A stretch of 64,000 bases of DNA, from the NCBI RefSeq assembly GCF_016612865.1, contig NZ_JAENZZ010000003.1:186001-250000 (forward strand), in the 5' to 3' direction. Below the pieces are notes generated by a model. It was not told the origin of the DNA and did not search any database. It saw only the letters and a program-made list of their open reading frames with translations. Shown here piece by piece: positions 37,645 through 47,906 of this stretch (position 1 is its first letter; every line of letters begins with the position of its first letter). This stretch comes from Blastococcus sp. TML/M2B (GTDB lineage: Bacteria > Actinomycetota > Actinomycetes > Mycobacteriales > Geodermatophilaceae). The position numbers were made by a program, and so were the translations under genes.

Positions 37645-39246
37645 ATGGCGATGGCGAAGGGCAGGAGCGCCCGGAGGGGTCTCACGGACCTGTCGATCTC
37701 GAGCAAGATCCTGGCCTCGGTGGCCGTCGCCGTCGTGGCCGGCACGTCGGTCGGCGCCGTCGGCATCGTCTCGCTGGACGCCGCGGCGGACAACGCCGCG
37801 GACAGCTACGAGCAGAGCACCCGCGGCCTGGTCGAGGTCGGCGAGATGCGCGCCCAGCTGCTGACGCTGCAGCTGGACCAGGCGATGGCCTACCTGCAGC
37901 CCAGCGCCGAGCTGAAGAGCCAGTACTCGACGTCGTCCGCGGCCGCGGGCGTCGCGGTGGGTGACGCCGTGCAGCGCTACCTCGAGACCGACCCCACCCC
38001 GGCGCAGCGCGCGACGGCGCAGGACGTCGTCGACACCTACGCCACGTACACCAACCTGAACGACCAGCTCCTGCGGACCACCGACCAGGAGCTCATGGGC
38101 AGCCTCTACGCCCAGACGCAGCCGCTGATCCCCGAGATCGGCACGGGCATCGACGCCCTGCTGGCCTCCGAGACGGCGGAGGCCGAGGCAGCCGCCGACG
38201 CCGCGGCCGACACCGCATCTTCGGCGCGCGTGCTCCTGATCGCCGTGATGGCGGCCGGCTCGTTGCTGGCCCTGGGGCTCGGCTGGCTGGTGGCGCGGGC
38301 GATCCGGCGCACCCTGCTCGCCGTCCAGCACGTCGCCGAGGGCTTCGCCGCCGGTGACCTCACCCGCAGCACCGGCGTCGACCAGCGCGACGAGCTCGGC
38401 CGCACGGCCGCCGCTCTGGACGCCGCGCAGGTGGAGCTGCGCTCGGTCATGTCCGCCGTCGTCGCGTCGGCGGACGCCGTGGCCGCCAGCTCGGAGGAGC
38501 TGTCGGCGTCGTCGGCGCAGATCTCGGCCTCGGCGGAGGAGACCAGCGCCCAGTCCGGCGTGGTTTCCGGCGCTGCGGACGAGGTGAGCCGCAACGTGCA
38601 GACCGTGGCCGCGGGCGCGGAGCAGATGGGCGCGAGCATCCGGGAGATCGCGTCCAACGCCGCGGAGGCCTCGGAGGTCGCCGGCCGGGCGGTGCTCGCC
38701 GCGGAGCGGACGACGGCCACGGTCGCCAAGCTGGGCGAGTCGTCGGTGGAGATCGGCAACGTGGTGAAGGTGATCACGAGCATCGCCGAGCAGACGAACC
38801 TGCTCGCCCTGAACGCCACGATCGAGGCCGCGCGGGCCGGCGAGGCGGGCAAGGGCTTCGCGGTGGTCGCGAACGAGGTGAAGGAGCTGGCGCAGGAGAC
38901 GGCGAAGGCGACGGAGGACATCGCCCGCCGGGTGCTGGCCATCCAGGGGGACACCACCGCTGCGGTGAGCGCCATCGAGGAGATCAGCAGCATCGTCGCG
39001 CAGATCTCCGACCGGCAGACCACCATCGCCTCGGCGGTGGAGGAGCAGACGGCGACGACCAACGAGATGTCGCGCTCGGTGCAGGAGGCGGCCTCGGGGT
39101 CGGGGCAGATCGCGGAGAACATCACCGGGGTCAGCGCCGCCGCGGACTCCACCAACCAGGCGTTGAGCCAGACCCGCGTCGCCGTCGACGAGCTGTCGCG
39201 GATGGCGGCCGACCTGCGCACCTCCGTGGGACGGTTCAGCTACTGA
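37645..39246 (+). CDS. Methyl-accepting chemotaxis protein 3
   Basis: Encodes 533 residues from ATG 37645 (GTG 37639 and ATG 37651 are alternatives). TM1 about 21-43, helical sensor 44-194 ([31 protein letters not shown]), TM2 about 195-217, HAMP, and an MA domain ending VGRFSY. The signalling domain is almost the same DNA as in receptor 2 while the sensors are unrelated. A longer open frame upstream to 37489 has no typical N-terminus and is ignored. Confidence 0.94.
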   Translation: MAMAKGRSARRGLTDLSISSKILASVAVAVVAGTSVGAVGIVSLDAAADNAADSYEQSTRGLVEVGEMRAQLLTLQLDQAMAYLQPSAELKSQYSTSSAAAGVAVGDAVQRYLETDPTPAQRATAQDVVDTYATYTNLNDQLLRTTDQELMGSLYAQTQPLIPEIGTGIDALLASETAEAEAAADAAADTASSARVLLIAVMAAGSLLALGLGWLVARAIRRTLLAVQHVAEGFAAGDLTRSTGVDQRDELGRTAAALDAAQVELRSVMSAVVASADAVAASSEELSASSAQISASAEETSAQSGVVSGAADEVSRNVQTVAAGAEQMGASIREIASNAAEASEVAGRAVLAAERTTATVAKLGESSVEIGNVVKVITSIAEQTNLLALNATIEAARAGEAGKGFAVVANEVKELAQETAKATEDIARRVLAIQGDTTAAVSAIEEISSIVAQISDRQTTIASAVEEQTATTNEMSRSVQEAASGSGQIAENITGVSAAADSTNQALSQTRVAVDELSRMAADLRTSVGRFSY

Positions 39247-39278
39247 CCGGCCTCTGAGCTCCTCCGACGTACCATCCG

Positions 39279-39316
39279 CGACGGGGTGGCGGCCCGCACC
39301 GGCCGCCACCCCGTCG
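39279..39316 (+). terminator. 16-bp hairpin after chemoreceptor 3
   Basis: CGACGGGGTGGCGGCC and its exact complement around a six-base loop, 32 bp after the stop codon. Confidence 0.7.
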
Positions 39317-39329
39317 TCGTCGTGACGGG

Positions 39330-39337
39330 TGTCGACA
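39330..39337. promoter_or_regulatory. TGTCGACA motif upstream of chemoreceptor 4
   Basis: TGTCGACA about 165 bp before the ATG, right after the receptor 3 terminator. Downstream DNA (AATGCGGTCACGGGCCATTTTCTGCG split over 39352-39377) resembles the matching part of the receptor 2 upstream region. Confidence 0.5.
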
Positions 39338-39496
39338 AACGGTCGCGCACAATGCGGTCACGGGCCATTTTCTGCGTCGTTGCGGCACTCGGTGCCACGC
39401 GGGGCTCACGATCGGACGGAATGGCGCGGCGGCCCGCCGCGCCGGTGCCGACCGAGGCGGTCGGTGCCACCCGTACGACGAAGGACGGCAGCACCC

Positions 39497-41107
39497 ATGC
39501 GCACCACCCCCCGATCGATGGCCGACCGCTGGGCCGACCGGTCCGTCGCCACCAAGGTGCTGACGGCGGTGAGCGTCGGCACGCTGGTCGCGATCCTCAT
39601 CGGCGTGCTGGGCATCGCCTCGCTGAGCTCGGCCGCGCAGCGAACCGAGGTCATGTACGAGGCCAATGTTCAGGGCGTCTCGAATGCCGCGGCCCTGCGC
39701 AACGCCCTGCAGAACGTGCGGCTGGCCAGCCGGGACGCCGCCCTCGCGATCGATCCCGCGACCGCCATGAACGAGCTGGAGGCCGTGCCCGGCTACGTGA
39801 GCCGGTTCGACGAGGTGCTCGCCGACTACCGCGCCGGCGCGGCGTCGACCGAGACCGCGGCGCTGCTCGACGACGTGGAGGCCGGCTTCGACGAGTACGT
39901 CGCCGGGATGGACACCGTCGCGGCGCTCCTGCAGGCGCAGGACCTGCCTGGCTGGCGGCAGTACAACGGCACCGTCCTCAAGCCGGTCTCCGACCGCGTG
40001 CAGGCCAGCGCGCAGGCGCTGCTCGACCTCGAGCGCGCCGAGGCCGCCGATGCGGCGACCGCGGGCCGCGACGAGGCAGGTTCGGCCCGGACCCTCTCCG
40101 TGGTCGTCATGGCCGTCGGTGCGGTCGTCGCCTTCGGTCTCGGCCTGGTCGTCGCCCGGGGAATCGCCCGCAACGTGCGACGCGTCCAGGACGTGGCGAC
40201 GGCGCTGGCCGACGGCGACCTGACCCGCACCAGCGGTCTCGCCTCCGAGGACGAGCTCGGGCGCATGGGGCAGGCGCTGGACACGGCCGTGGGGTCGCTG
40301 CGCGAGGTCATGGCCGGTGTGGTCGGTTCGGCCGACGCGGTCGCGGCGTCGTCGGAGGAGCTGTCGGCGTCGTCGGCGCAGATCGCCGCCGGTGCGGAGG
40401 AGACCTCGGCCCAGGCGGGGGTCGTCTCCGGCGCCGCCGAGGAGGTGTCCCGCAACGTGCAGACCGTGGCCGCCGGTGCGGAGCAGATGGGTGCGTCGAT
40501 CCGCGAGATCGCGTCCAACGCCGCGGAGGCCAGTGACGTGGCCGCCCGCGCGGTGGTCGCGGCGGAGACGACCACCGCCACCGTGGCCAAGTTGGGCGAG
40601 TCCTCGGCGGAGATCGGCAACGTGGTGAAGGTCATCACCTCGATCGCCGAGCAGACCAACCTGCTGGCGCTGAACGCGACGATCGAGGCGGCGCGGGCCG
40701 GTGAGGCGGGCAAGGGCTTCGCCGTGGTCGCCAACGAGGTGAAGGAGCTGGCGCAGGAGACGGCGAAGGCGACCGAGGACATCGCCCGCCGGGTGCAGTC
40801 GATCCAGGGCGACACGACGGCGGCGGTGGCCGCGATCGAGGAGATCAGCACGATCGTGGCGCAGATCTCCGACCGGCAGACCGCGATCGCCTCGGCGGTG
40901 GAGGAGCAGACGGCGACCACCAACGAGATGTCGCGCTCGGTGCAGGAGGCCGCGGCCGGCTCGGGCCAGATCGCGGAGAACATCACCGGCGTCTCCACGG
41001 CGGCGGACTCGACCACGCAGGCGCTGACCCAGACGCGGACGGCGGTGGACGAGCTCTCCCGGATGGCCGCCGACCTGCGCACCACGGTGGGCCGCTTCAC
41101 CTACTGA
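39497..41107 (+). CDS. Methyl-accepting chemotaxis protein 4
   Basis: Encodes 536 residues from ATG 39497 (AAGGA upstream). TM1 about 19-41, a four-helix-bundle MCP sensor about 42-202 ([36 protein letters not shown]), TM2 about 203-225, HAMP, MA domain, end VGRFTY. About 495 bp at the 3' end differ from receptor 6 at only three bases I can find, including the bases after the stop. Confidence 0.95.
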   Translation: MRTTPRSMADRWADRSVATKVLTAVSVGTLVAILIGVLGIASLSSAAQRTEVMYEANVQGVSNAAALRNALQNVRLASRDAALAIDPATAMNELEAVPGYVSRFDEVLADYRAGAASTETAALLDDVEAGFDEYVAGMDTVAALLQAQDLPGWRQYNGTVLKPVSDRVQASAQALLDLERAEAADAATAGRDEAGSARTLSVVVMAVGAVVAFGLGLVVARGIARNVRRVQDVATALADGDLTRTSGLASEDELGRMGQALDTAVGSLREVMAGVVGSADAVAASSEELSASSAQIAAGAEETSAQAGVVSGAAEEVSRNVQTVAAGAEQMGASIREIASNAAEASDVAARAVVAAETTTATVAKLGESSAEIGNVVKVITSIAEQTNLLALNATIEAARAGEAGKGFAVVANEVKELAQETAKATEDIARRVQSIQGDTTAAVAAIEEISTIVAQISDRQTAIASAVEEQTATTNEMSRSVQEAAAGSGQIAENITGVSTAADSTTQALTQTRTAVDELSRMAADLRTTVGRFTY

Positions 41108-41114
41108 ACCGCGC

Positions 41115-41150
41115 GGGAGGGGTGACGACGAATGGGTCGCCACCCCTCCC
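41115..41150 (+). terminator. 10-bp hairpin after chemoreceptor 4
   Basis: GGGAGGGGTG (41115-41124) pairs with CACCCCTCCC (41141-41150) around a 16-base loop, just after the stop. Confidence 0.55.
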
Positions 41151-41197
41151 GTCGCACCATTCCGTACACCGATCGACCGGTGACGGGAATGGCTGCT

Positions 41198-41205
41198 TGT
41201 CGACA
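41198..41205. promoter_or_regulatory. TGTCGACA motif upstream of chemoreceptor 5
   Basis: TTGTCGACA follows GGGAATGG by a few bases, about 130 bp before the GTG. An imperfect inverted pair CCATTCCGT / ACGGGAATGG precedes it, echoing the arms at receptor 2. Confidence 0.5.
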
Positions 41206-41331
41206 TCCGCGAGGAGGTCGCCGACCTTTCTCCGGCGTCGAGTTGCGACACGCGCCGCAATAGCGGATCGCACCGTCCGAAATGCCCCAGGCTCCTGCTC
41301 GTCCGACCCGTCAGTCACAGCAGGAGCTCCC

Positions 41332-42930
41332 GTGAACAGCAGCCCCACCCCCCGCCGTCGGTGGTTCGCCGACCGGCCCATCGCGGTCAAGATCGGGGCG
41401 GCCATCGCGGTGCTCGCGCTGGTGGCCGTGACGATGACCGTCATCGCGGTCACGCGGATTGGCTCGCTGAGCGCGGCCTCGGCCGAGATCAACACCAACG
41501 TCACCTCGCTGGCGGACCTGGCCAACATCCAGCGCAGCTGGCAGGGCGACCGGGCCCGCTACAACCAGTACGCGCTCGCCGACGAGACGACGCGCGCGGC
41601 GCTGGAGACCGACCTGGCGGAGCGGCGTCAGACCATCGAGCAGCAGCTCGACGACTACGCCCAGTACACGGTCAACAAGGAGGCCTTCGCGGTCTTCCGC
41701 GGCCACCTGGACGACTACTACGCGGCCGCCGAGGGCCAGCTCCTGCCGGCGGCCCGGGCCGGGGACCTCGTGACCGCGGGACAGGTGATCGCCGGACCGC
41801 TCCAGGACGCCGCGGACCTGGCCATGGACGAGTACCAGGCCGCTCAGGACCGGCGGGTGGCCGCGGGCCAGGAGGACACCGATGCGGCGGAGAACATGGC
41901 GTCGTCGGCCGTGCTCACGCTGTGGATCGCCCTCACCGCGGGTGTCCTGCTGGCGGGCGCACTGGCCTTCTACGTCGTCCGGCAGATGGTCCGCACGGTG
42001 AAGGACGTGCAGGCATCCGTGGTCGCGCTGGCCGAGGGTGACCTGACCGCCGTGCCGCCCGTGCACTCGCGGGACGAGCTGGGCCGGATGGCCGAGGCGC
42101 TGGGCGAGGCCCAGAGCCAGCTGCGGCTCGTGATGGCCGGCGTGGTGAGCTCGGCCGACGCCGTCGCGGCCTCGTCCGAGGAGCTCTCCGCCTCGTCGGC
42201 GCAGATCTCGGCCTCGGCCGAGGAGACCAGTGCGCAGTCGGGCGTGGTCTCCGGTGCCGCCGAGGAGGTCTCGCGCAGCGTGCAGACCGTCGCCGCGGGC
42301 GCGGAGCAGATGGGCGCCTCGATCCGCGAGATCGCCAGCAACGCCGCGGAGGCCTCGGAGGTGGCCGCCCGCGCGGTCACCGCAGCCGAGACGACGACGG
42401 CCACGGTCACGAAGCTGGGGGAGTCCTCGGTGGAGATCGGCAACGTGGTGAAGGTGATCACCAGCATCGCCGAGCAGACCAATCTGCTGGCGCTCAACGC
42501 GACCATCGAGGCCGCACGTGCCGGTGAGGCGGGCAAGGGCTTCGCCGTCGTCGCGAACGAGGTCAAGGAGCTCGCCCAGGAGACGGCCAAGGCCACGGAG
42601 GACATCGCCCGCCGGGTGCTGGCCATCCAGGGCGACACCACCGCCGCGGTGAGCGCGATCGAGGAGATCTCGAGCATCGTCGCGCAGATCTCCGACCGGC
42701 AGACCACGATCGCCAGCGCGGTCGAGGAGCAGACGGCGACCACCAACGAGATGTCGCGCTCGGTCCAGGAGGCCGCCTCCGGGACCGTTCAGATCGCGGA
42801 GAACATCACCGGCGTCTTGACGGCGGCGAACTCCACCACGCAGGCGCTGACCCAGACGCGCACCGCGGTCGACGAGCTCTCCCGCATGGCCGCCGACCTG
42901 CGCACCAGCGTGGGCCGCTTCACCTACTGA
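41332..42930 (+). CDS. Methyl-accepting chemotaxis protein 5
   Basis: Encodes 532 residues from GTG 41332 (CAGGAG site). TM1 about 16-40, four-helix-bundle sensor ([27 protein letters not shown]), TM2 about 198-220, HAMP, and an MA domain ending VGRFTY. In the last helix it reads [21 protein letters not shown] where the other five have (S/A)GSGQIAENI(T/V)(G/S)VS(T/A)AADST, so it has local substitutions in an otherwise near-invariant stretch. Confidence 0.95.
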   Translation: MNSSPTPRRRWFADRPIAVKIGAAIAVLALVAVTMTVIAVTRIGSLSAASAEINTNVTSLADLANIQRSWQGDRARYNQYALADETTRAALETDLAERRQTIEQQLDDYAQYTVNKEAFAVFRGHLDDYYAAAEGQLLPAARAGDLVTAGQVIAGPLQDAADLAMDEYQAAQDRRVAAGQEDTDAAENMASSAVLTLWIALTAGVLLAGALAFYVVRQMVRTVKDVQASVVALAEGDLTAVPPVHSRDELGRMAEALGEAQSQLRLVMAGVVSSADAVAASSEELSASSAQISASAEETSAQSGVVSGAAEEVSRSVQTVAAGAEQMGASIREIASNAAEASEVAARAVTAAETTTATVTKLGESSVEIGNVVKVITSIAEQTNLLALNATIEAARAGEAGKGFAVVANEVKELAQETAKATEDIARRVLAIQGDTTAAVSAIEEISSIVAQISDRQTTIASAVEEQTATTNEMSRSVQEAASGTVQIAENITGVLTAANSTTQALTQTRTAVDELSRMAADLRTSVGRFTY

Positions 42931-42939
42931 GGGACGTCA

Positions 42940-42975
42940 GGGCGGGGGTGACCGGCACGCCGGTCACCCCCGCCC
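42940..42975 (+). terminator. 17-bp hairpin after chemoreceptor 5
   Basis: GGGCGGGGGTGACCGGC (42940-42956), loop AC, exact complement (42959-42975). The strongest stem in the island. The 101-bp gap to receptor 6 holds no TGTCGACA. Confidence 0.75.
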
Positions 42976-43031
42976 ACGACGCCTGCTGACCCTCCCGGCA
43001 CATCGACCCGCTCCAGAAGGACAGAACCGCC

Positions 43032-44669
43032 ATGCCGCACAGCACGACCAGCCCAGCACGTCGGAGGAGCCTCGGCGTCCGCAGCAAGATCCTCGCCGTG
43101 GGCGCCGCGGGGATGGCGGCCGCCGTGGCGGTGGGCGGCTTCGCGATCGCCGGCCTCGGCAGCGCCGGCGACAGCCTCGACGAGGTCACCGCCCTCGCGG
43201 ACGCGGCCGACTTCGTGCAGAGCGTCCAGACCTACAACGCCGACGTCAGCGGGTGGCAGGTCTCCTACGCGTGGGACGCCCGCCGGCTGGGCGGCGTCGC
43301 CGCGGTGCAGCCGACCGAGGGTGGCAACCGGGCCGGCTTCCTCGACATCAGCGAGAAGCTCCGGGTGGAGCTCTCGGACGCCCCGACGGAGGTGCTCACC
43401 GACGACGAGCGCGCCGTCGTCGAGCAGATCGACGCCCGGTGGGACGACTTCTTCGCGCTGGACGACCAGGCCGCCGCCCTGTACGCGCAGGACACCCCGG
43501 AGGCCATCGACGCCGCGGACCAGGTGATCCTGCAGGACGGGTTCGGCGTCTACTACGACCTGCTGGACCTGACGAGCACCCTCCGGGAGTCGCTCGACGA
43601 CCGCCTCGCCGACGCCAGGACGGCGGCGGACGAGCAGCAGGCACGGACCACCCAGATCATGGTGGGCGTCATCGTCCTGGGCGGCGCGCTCGTCCTCGCC
43701 GTCGCGCTCGCCGTGGCGCGGCGCATCACCCGGCCGCTCGGCGCGGTCGTCGACGTGGCCACCGCCCTGGCGGCCGGCGACCTGACCCGGACCAGCGGCG
43801 TCGTGCAGGGCGACGAGGTCGGCCGGACCGCGGCGGCGCTCGACGAGGCCATCGGCACCCTGCGGGTGGTGCTGGGCCAGGTGGCCGGCTCGGCCGATGC
43901 GGTGGCCGCGTCGTCGGAGGAGCTGTCGGCGTCGTCGGCGCAGATCTCGGCGTCGGCGGAGGAGACCAGCGCGCAGTCCGGCGTGGTGTCCAGCGCTGCC
44001 GAGGAGGTGTCGCGCAGCGTCCAGACCGTCGCTGCGGGTGCGGAGCAGATGGGTGCCTCGATCCGCGAGATCGCGTCCAACGCCGCGGAGGCCAGTGACG
44101 TGGCCGCCCGCGCGGTGACCGCCGCGGAGCGGACCACCGCCACGGTGAGCAAGCTGGGGGAGTCCTCGGCCGAGATCGGCAACGTGGTGAAGGTCATCAC
44201 CTCGATCGCCGAGCAGACCAACCTGCTGGCGCTGAACGCGACGATCGAGGCGGCGCGGGCCGGTGAGGCGGGCAAGGGCTTCGCCGTGGTCGCCAACGAG
44301 GTGAAGGAGCTGGCGCAGGAGACGGCGAAGGCGACCGAGGACATCGCCCGCCGGGTGCAGTCGATCCAGGGCGACACGACGGCGGCGGTGGCCGCGATCG
44401 AGGAGATCAGCACGATCGTGGCGCAGATCTCCGACCGGCAGACCACGATCGCCTCGGCGGTGGAGGAGCAGACGGCGACCACCAACGAGATGTCGCGCTC
44501 GGTGCAGGAGGCCGCGGCCGGCTCGGGCCAGATCGCGGAGAACATCACCGGCGTCTCCACGGCGGCGGACTCGACCACGCAGGCGCTGACCCAGACGCGG
44601 ACGGCCGTGGACGAGCTCTCCCGGATGGCCGCCGACCTGCGCACCACGGTGGGCCGCTTCACGTACTGA
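43032..44669 (+). CDS. Methyl-accepting chemotaxis protein 6
   Basis: Encodes 545 residues from ATG 43032 (AGAAGGA site). TM1 about 19-44, sensor about 45-207 ([25 protein letters not shown]), TM2 about 208-232, HAMP, MA domain, end VGRFTY. The sensor shares a Trp..WDARRLGG pattern with receptor 2 ([11 protein letters not shown]), suggesting a related ligand fold. The signalling domain is nearly identical in DNA to receptor 4. It is the only receptor without a TGTCGACA site in the gap before it. Confidence 0.95.
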   Translation: MPHSTTSPARRRSLGVRSKILAVGAAGMAAAVAVGGFAIAGLGSAGDSLDEVTALADAADFVQSVQTYNADVSGWQVSYAWDARRLGGVAAVQPTEGGNRAGFLDISEKLRVELSDAPTEVLTDDERAVVEQIDARWDDFFALDDQAAALYAQDTPEAIDAADQVILQDGFGVYYDLLDLTSTLRESLDDRLADARTAADEQQARTTQIMVGVIVLGGALVLAVALAVARRITRPLGAVVDVATALAAGDLTRTSGVVQGDEVGRTAAALDEAIGTLRVVLGQVAGSADAVAASSEELSASSAQISASAEETSAQSGVVSSAAEEVSRSVQTVAAGAEQMGASIREIASNAAEASDVAARAVTAAERTTATVSKLGESSAEIGNVVKVITSIAEQTNLLALNATIEAARAGEAGKGFAVVANEVKELAQETAKATEDIARRVQSIQGDTTAAVAAIEEISTIVAQISDRQTTIASAVEEQTATTNEMSRSVQEAAAGSGQIAENITGVSTAADSTTQALTQTRTAVDELSRMAADLRTTVGRFTY

Positions 44670-44673
44670 ACCG

Positions 44674-44695
44674 CGCCGTCCCACCCGGGACGGCG
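44674..44695 (+). terminator. 9-bp hairpin after chemoreceptor 6
   Basis: CGCCGTCCC (44674-44682), ACCC loop, complement (44687-44695), immediately after the stop and before the cheA leader. Confidence 0.5.
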
Positions 44696-44720
44696 GGTGC
44701 CGATAACAGCTCAGACGGCC

Positions 44721-44761
44721 GCGGCGGGCGGCGGATTCACCTTGACTCCCCCGCCCGCCGC
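44721..44761 (+). promoter_or_regulatory. Leader hairpin before cheA
   Basis: GCGGCGGGCGG (44721-44731) and its complement CCGCCCGCCGC (44751-44761) around a 19-base AT-richer loop, 58 bp before the cheA GTG. Possibly a leader structure or terminator; the role is unknown. Confidence 0.3.
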
Positions 44762-44818
44762 GCCGAAACACCACCGGGACGAACGCGTCCCGGCGCGAAG
44801 CAGAGAGAAGGACAACCC

Positions 44819-47290
44819 GTGGACGGTCTGGACGACATCGTCGAGGAGTTCCTGGTCGAGAGCCACGAGAACCTCGACCAGCTCGACTCCGACCTGGTGG
44901 CGCTGGAGCAGGAGCCCAACTCCCGCGAGCGGCTGTCCAGCATCTTCCGGACCATCCACACCATCAAGGGCACCAGCGGCTTCCTGGCCTTCAACCGGCT
45001 GGAGGAGGTCACGCACGTCGGCGAGAACATGCTCTCCCGGCTGCGGGACGGCGAGCTGGCGCTGACGCCGCACCGCACCACGGTGCTGCTGCAGATGGTC
45101 GACACGGTGCGCGCGCTGCTGGCCTCCATCGAGGCCAGCGGCGGCGAGGGCTCGGTCGACGTCTCGGCCGCCGTCGCTGCGGTCACCGCCGCGATGGAGG
45201 ACGCCCCGGCGCCGGCCGCCGCGCCGGTCGAGGCAACCGTCGAGGCCCCCGCCGAGCCGGTCGCAGCCGCGACCGCCACCACGACGGCGACCACGACGGC
45301 GACCAAGCCCGCCGCCAAGCCCGCCGCCAAGACCGCCCCCAAGACCGCCGCCAAGGCACCCGCCAAGCGCGCCCCTCGCGGCAAGGCCGCCGTCCCCGCG
45401 CCGGCCCCCGTACCCGCCGACGAGCTCATCGAGGACGTGACCACCCCCGTGCCCGAGATCCGGTCCGAGGAGCCCACCCCGGAGCCGACCCCCGATCCGG
45501 CCCTGGACGCCACCCCGGACGCCCCCGAGCAGGAGGCGCCCGCGGCCGAGGGCACCGGCGGTCAGCCGCGCCGCGCCGTCGCCGACAGCACCATCCGGGT
45601 CGACGTCGACCTGCTCGACGAGCTGATGCTGCTCGTGGGCGAGCTGGTGCTCACCCGCAACCAGATCGTGCAGAACGTCGCGCGGCAGACCGACACCGAC
45701 CTGATCCGGGCCTCGCAGCGGCTGAACCTCATCGCCAGCGAGCTGCAGGAGGGCGTCATGAAGACGCGCATGCAGCCGATCGACCACATCTGGTCCAAGC
45801 TCCCGCGGGTCGTCCGCGACCTCGGGGCGAACCTGAAGAAGTCGATCCGCCTGGAGATGGAGGGTCGCGAGACCGAGCTCGACAAGACCCTGCTCGAGGC
45901 GGTCAAGGACCCGCTGACCCACCTGGTCCGCAACTCCGTCGACCACGGCATCGAGGCGCCCGAGGCGCGCAAGAAGGTCGGCAAGCCCGCCGAGGGCGTG
46001 CTCACCCTGCGCGCCCGCCACGAGAGCGGCCAGGTCGTCGTCGAGGTCGCGGACGACGGCGCCGGCATCGACCCGCAGAAGGTCGGCGCCAAGGCCGTCG
46101 AGCGCGGCGTCGTCACGCCCGAGGCGCTCGCCCGCATGAGCCCGCAGGACATCCTGCAGATGATCTTCCTGCCGGGCTTCTCCACCGCCGCCGCGGTCAC
46201 CAACGTCTCCGGTCGCGGCGTCGGCATGGACGTGGTCAAGACCAACATCGAGTCCATCGGCGGCACCATCGAGGTCGAGTCCGACCCCGGCATCGGCACC
46301 GTCTGCCGGCTGCGCATCCCGCTGACCTTGGCGATCGTCCCGGCGCTGACCGTCGAGTGCGCCAGCGACCGCTACGCCATCCCGCAGATCAGCCTGCAGG
46401 AGCTGGTCAGCCTGGACGCCGAGAAGGCCGCCAACGCCGTCGAGGAGGTCGGCGGCGCGCAGGTCTACCGGCTGCGCGGCGAGCTGCTCCCCCTCGTCCG
46501 GCTCACCGACGTCCTGGGCCTGACCTCCGAGCGGCACGACGGCCACGTCGTCATCGCCGTCCTCCGCTCCGAGGGCCGGCGCTTCGGCCTGGTCGTGGAC
46601 CGGGTCATCAACACCGAGGAGATCGTCGTCAAGGCGGTCGGCGGGCAGCTCAAGCAGATCGGGCTCTACTCCGGCGCCACCGTGCTGGGTGACGGCACGG
46701 TTGCGCTCATCCTCGACGTGCAGGCCCTGGCCCGCCGCGCCCTGCGCACCGAGACCGCCGAGCGCCAGGAGTCCCGCGCGTCGGTGAGCTCCGCGGCCGC
46801 CGCCGAGACCGAGCGGCAGCGGATGCTGCTGGCCTCCATCGGCGGGGGGCGCCGCGTGGCGATCCCGCTGGACACCGTCACCCGGCTCGAGCAGGTCCGG
46901 GCCGACGCGGTGGAGAAGGTCGGCAACCGCGAGGTGGTGCAGTACCGCGGCGCGATCCTGCCGATCGTCCGGCTGGACCGGCACCTGGGCGCCTACGGCG
47001 AGAGCGACCGCGAGGTGCTCGAGGTGATCGTCTACGCCGACTCCGGCCGCAGCGTCGCGATCGTCGTCGAGGAGATCCTCGACATCGTCGACGGCGAGGC
47101 CGCGGTGCGCAGCGACATCGACGACCTGGGCCTGCTGGGCTCCGCCGTCCTGGGGGACCGCGTGACCGAGCTGCTCGACGTCCGCGCCGCCATCCTCGCG
47201 GCCGACCCGGCGTTCTACGCCGGCCACGCCGCCTCCTCCCCCGACCCCGCGACGCCGGCCGGCGTCCCCGGCTCCTACCTGGAGGTCTGA
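44819..47290 (+). CDS. cheA: Chemotaxis histidine kinase CheA (with two CheW-like domains)
   Basis: Encodes 823 residues from GTG 44819 (AGAAGGA site). HPt domain about 1-110 with phospho-acceptor His47 in FRTIHTIKGTSGF. An Ala/Pro/Lys/Thr-rich linker about 125-255 carries KPAAK-type repeats. The dimerisation helices follow (RVDVDLLDELMLLVGELVLTRNQI), then the HATPase domain (HLVRNSVDHGIEAPEAR, VADDGAGI, GRGVGMDVV, GTVCRLRIPLTLAI) and two successive CheW-like domains (about 510-650 and 660-800). No P2 CheY-binding domain is evident in the linker. The doubled CheW domain is less usual. It phosphorylates CheY and CheB. Confidence 0.95.
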   Translation: MDGLDDIVEEFLVESHENLDQLDSDLVALEQEPNSRERLSSIFRTIHTIKGTSGFLAFNRLEEVTHVGENMLSRLRDGELALTPHRTTVLLQMVDTVRALLASIEASGGEGSVDVSAAVAAVTAAMEDAPAPAAAPVEATVEAPAEPVAAATATTTATTTATKPAAKPAAKTAPKTAAKAPAKRAPRGKAAVPAPAPVPADELIEDVTTPVPEIRSEEPTPEPTPDPALDATPDAPEQEAPAAEGTGGQPRRAVADSTIRVDVDLLDELMLLVGELVLTRNQIVQNVARQTDTDLIRASQRLNLIASELQEGVMKTRMQPIDHIWSKLPRVVRDLGANLKKSIRLEMEGRETELDKTLLEAVKDPLTHLVRNSVDHGIEAPEARKKVGKPAEGVLTLRARHESGQVVVEVADDGAGIDPQKVGAKAVERGVVTPEALARMSPQDILQMIFLPGFSTAAAVTNVSGRGVGMDVVKTNIESIGGTIEVESDPGIGTVCRLRIPLTLAIVPALTVECASDRYAIPQISLQELVSLDAEKAANAVEEVGGAQVYRLRGELLPLVRLTDVLGLTSERHDGHVVIAVLRSEGRRFGLVVDRVINTEEIVVKAVGGQLKQIGLYSGATVLGDGTVALILDVQALARRALRTETAERQESRASVSSAAAAETERQRMLLASIGGGRRVAIPLDTVTRLEQVRADAVEKVGNREVVQYRGAILPIVRLDRHLGAYGESDREVLEVIVYADSGRSVAIVVEEILDIVDGEAAVRSDIDDLGLLGSAVLGDRVTELLDVRAAILAADPAFYAGHAASSPDPATPAGVPGSYLEV

Positions 47291-47291
47291 C

Positions 47292-47756
47292 GTGACCCTC
47301 ACGACCGACTCCGCCGCGGACGCGGTGGCCCCGGCCACCAGCGGCCAGCTGGCCACCTTCCGCCTGGACGGCGACCTCTACGGCGTCGAGGTCGCGCACG
47401 TGCAGGAGGTGCTGCGCAGCCAGCAGCTCACCCGCGTGCCGCTGGCGCCCAGCGCCGTCGCCGGCCTGATCAACCTGCGCGGCCAGGTGGTGACGGCGAT
47501 CGAGCTGCGCGAGCGGCTCGGCCGCCCGGCCCGCCCCGAGGGCACCGACGCCGTCGTCATCGTCGTCCGGCTCGACGGCGAGGCGGTGAGCCTGCTCGTG
47601 GACTCCATCGCCGACGTCGTCGACGTGGACGCCGCGGACTTCGAGGCGCCGCCGGACACGCTCGAGGGTCCGGCCCGCGACCTGATCCGCGGCGCCTACA
47701 AGCTCGACGGCTCGCTGCTGCTGGCGCTGGACGTGCACAAGGCCGTCAGCGCCTAG
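47292..47756 (+). CDS. cheW: Chemotaxis coupling protein CheW
   Basis: Encodes 154 residues from GTG 47292, one base after the cheA stop. It has the CheW beta-barrel pattern: LATFRLDGDLYGVEVAHVQEVLRSQQLTRVPLAPSAVAGLINLRGQVVTAIELRERLG and SLLVDSIADVVDVD. It links the receptors to CheA. Confidence 0.95.
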   Translation: MTLTTDSAADAVAPATSGQLATFRLDGDLYGVEVAHVQEVLRSQQLTRVPLAPSAVAGLINLRGQVVTAIELRERLGRPARPEGTDAVVIVVRLDGEAVSLLVDSIADVVDVDAADFEAPPDTLEGPARDLIRGAYKLDGSLLLALDVHKAVSA

Positions 47757-47906
47757 TCACTCAATGCAACCGTCCGGTGACGCATCTTCACCGGACACGC
47801 GGCCGTCATCCCGACATGGTCCTGCCATGGGGTGACGGCCGCGTGGCGTTCCGCAGTCGTTACCGCCAGCATGGGGTGTCCGATCCCCGGTCCTGGAGGC
47901 GCTGCC

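Noticed and set aside
44699-44706. GCCGATAA before cheA, a perfect FliA/WhiG -10 box
   Set aside because: No TAAA-like -35 box lies about 15 bases upstream; that place is occupied by the receptor 6 terminator stem. None of the other chemotaxis units shows the element.
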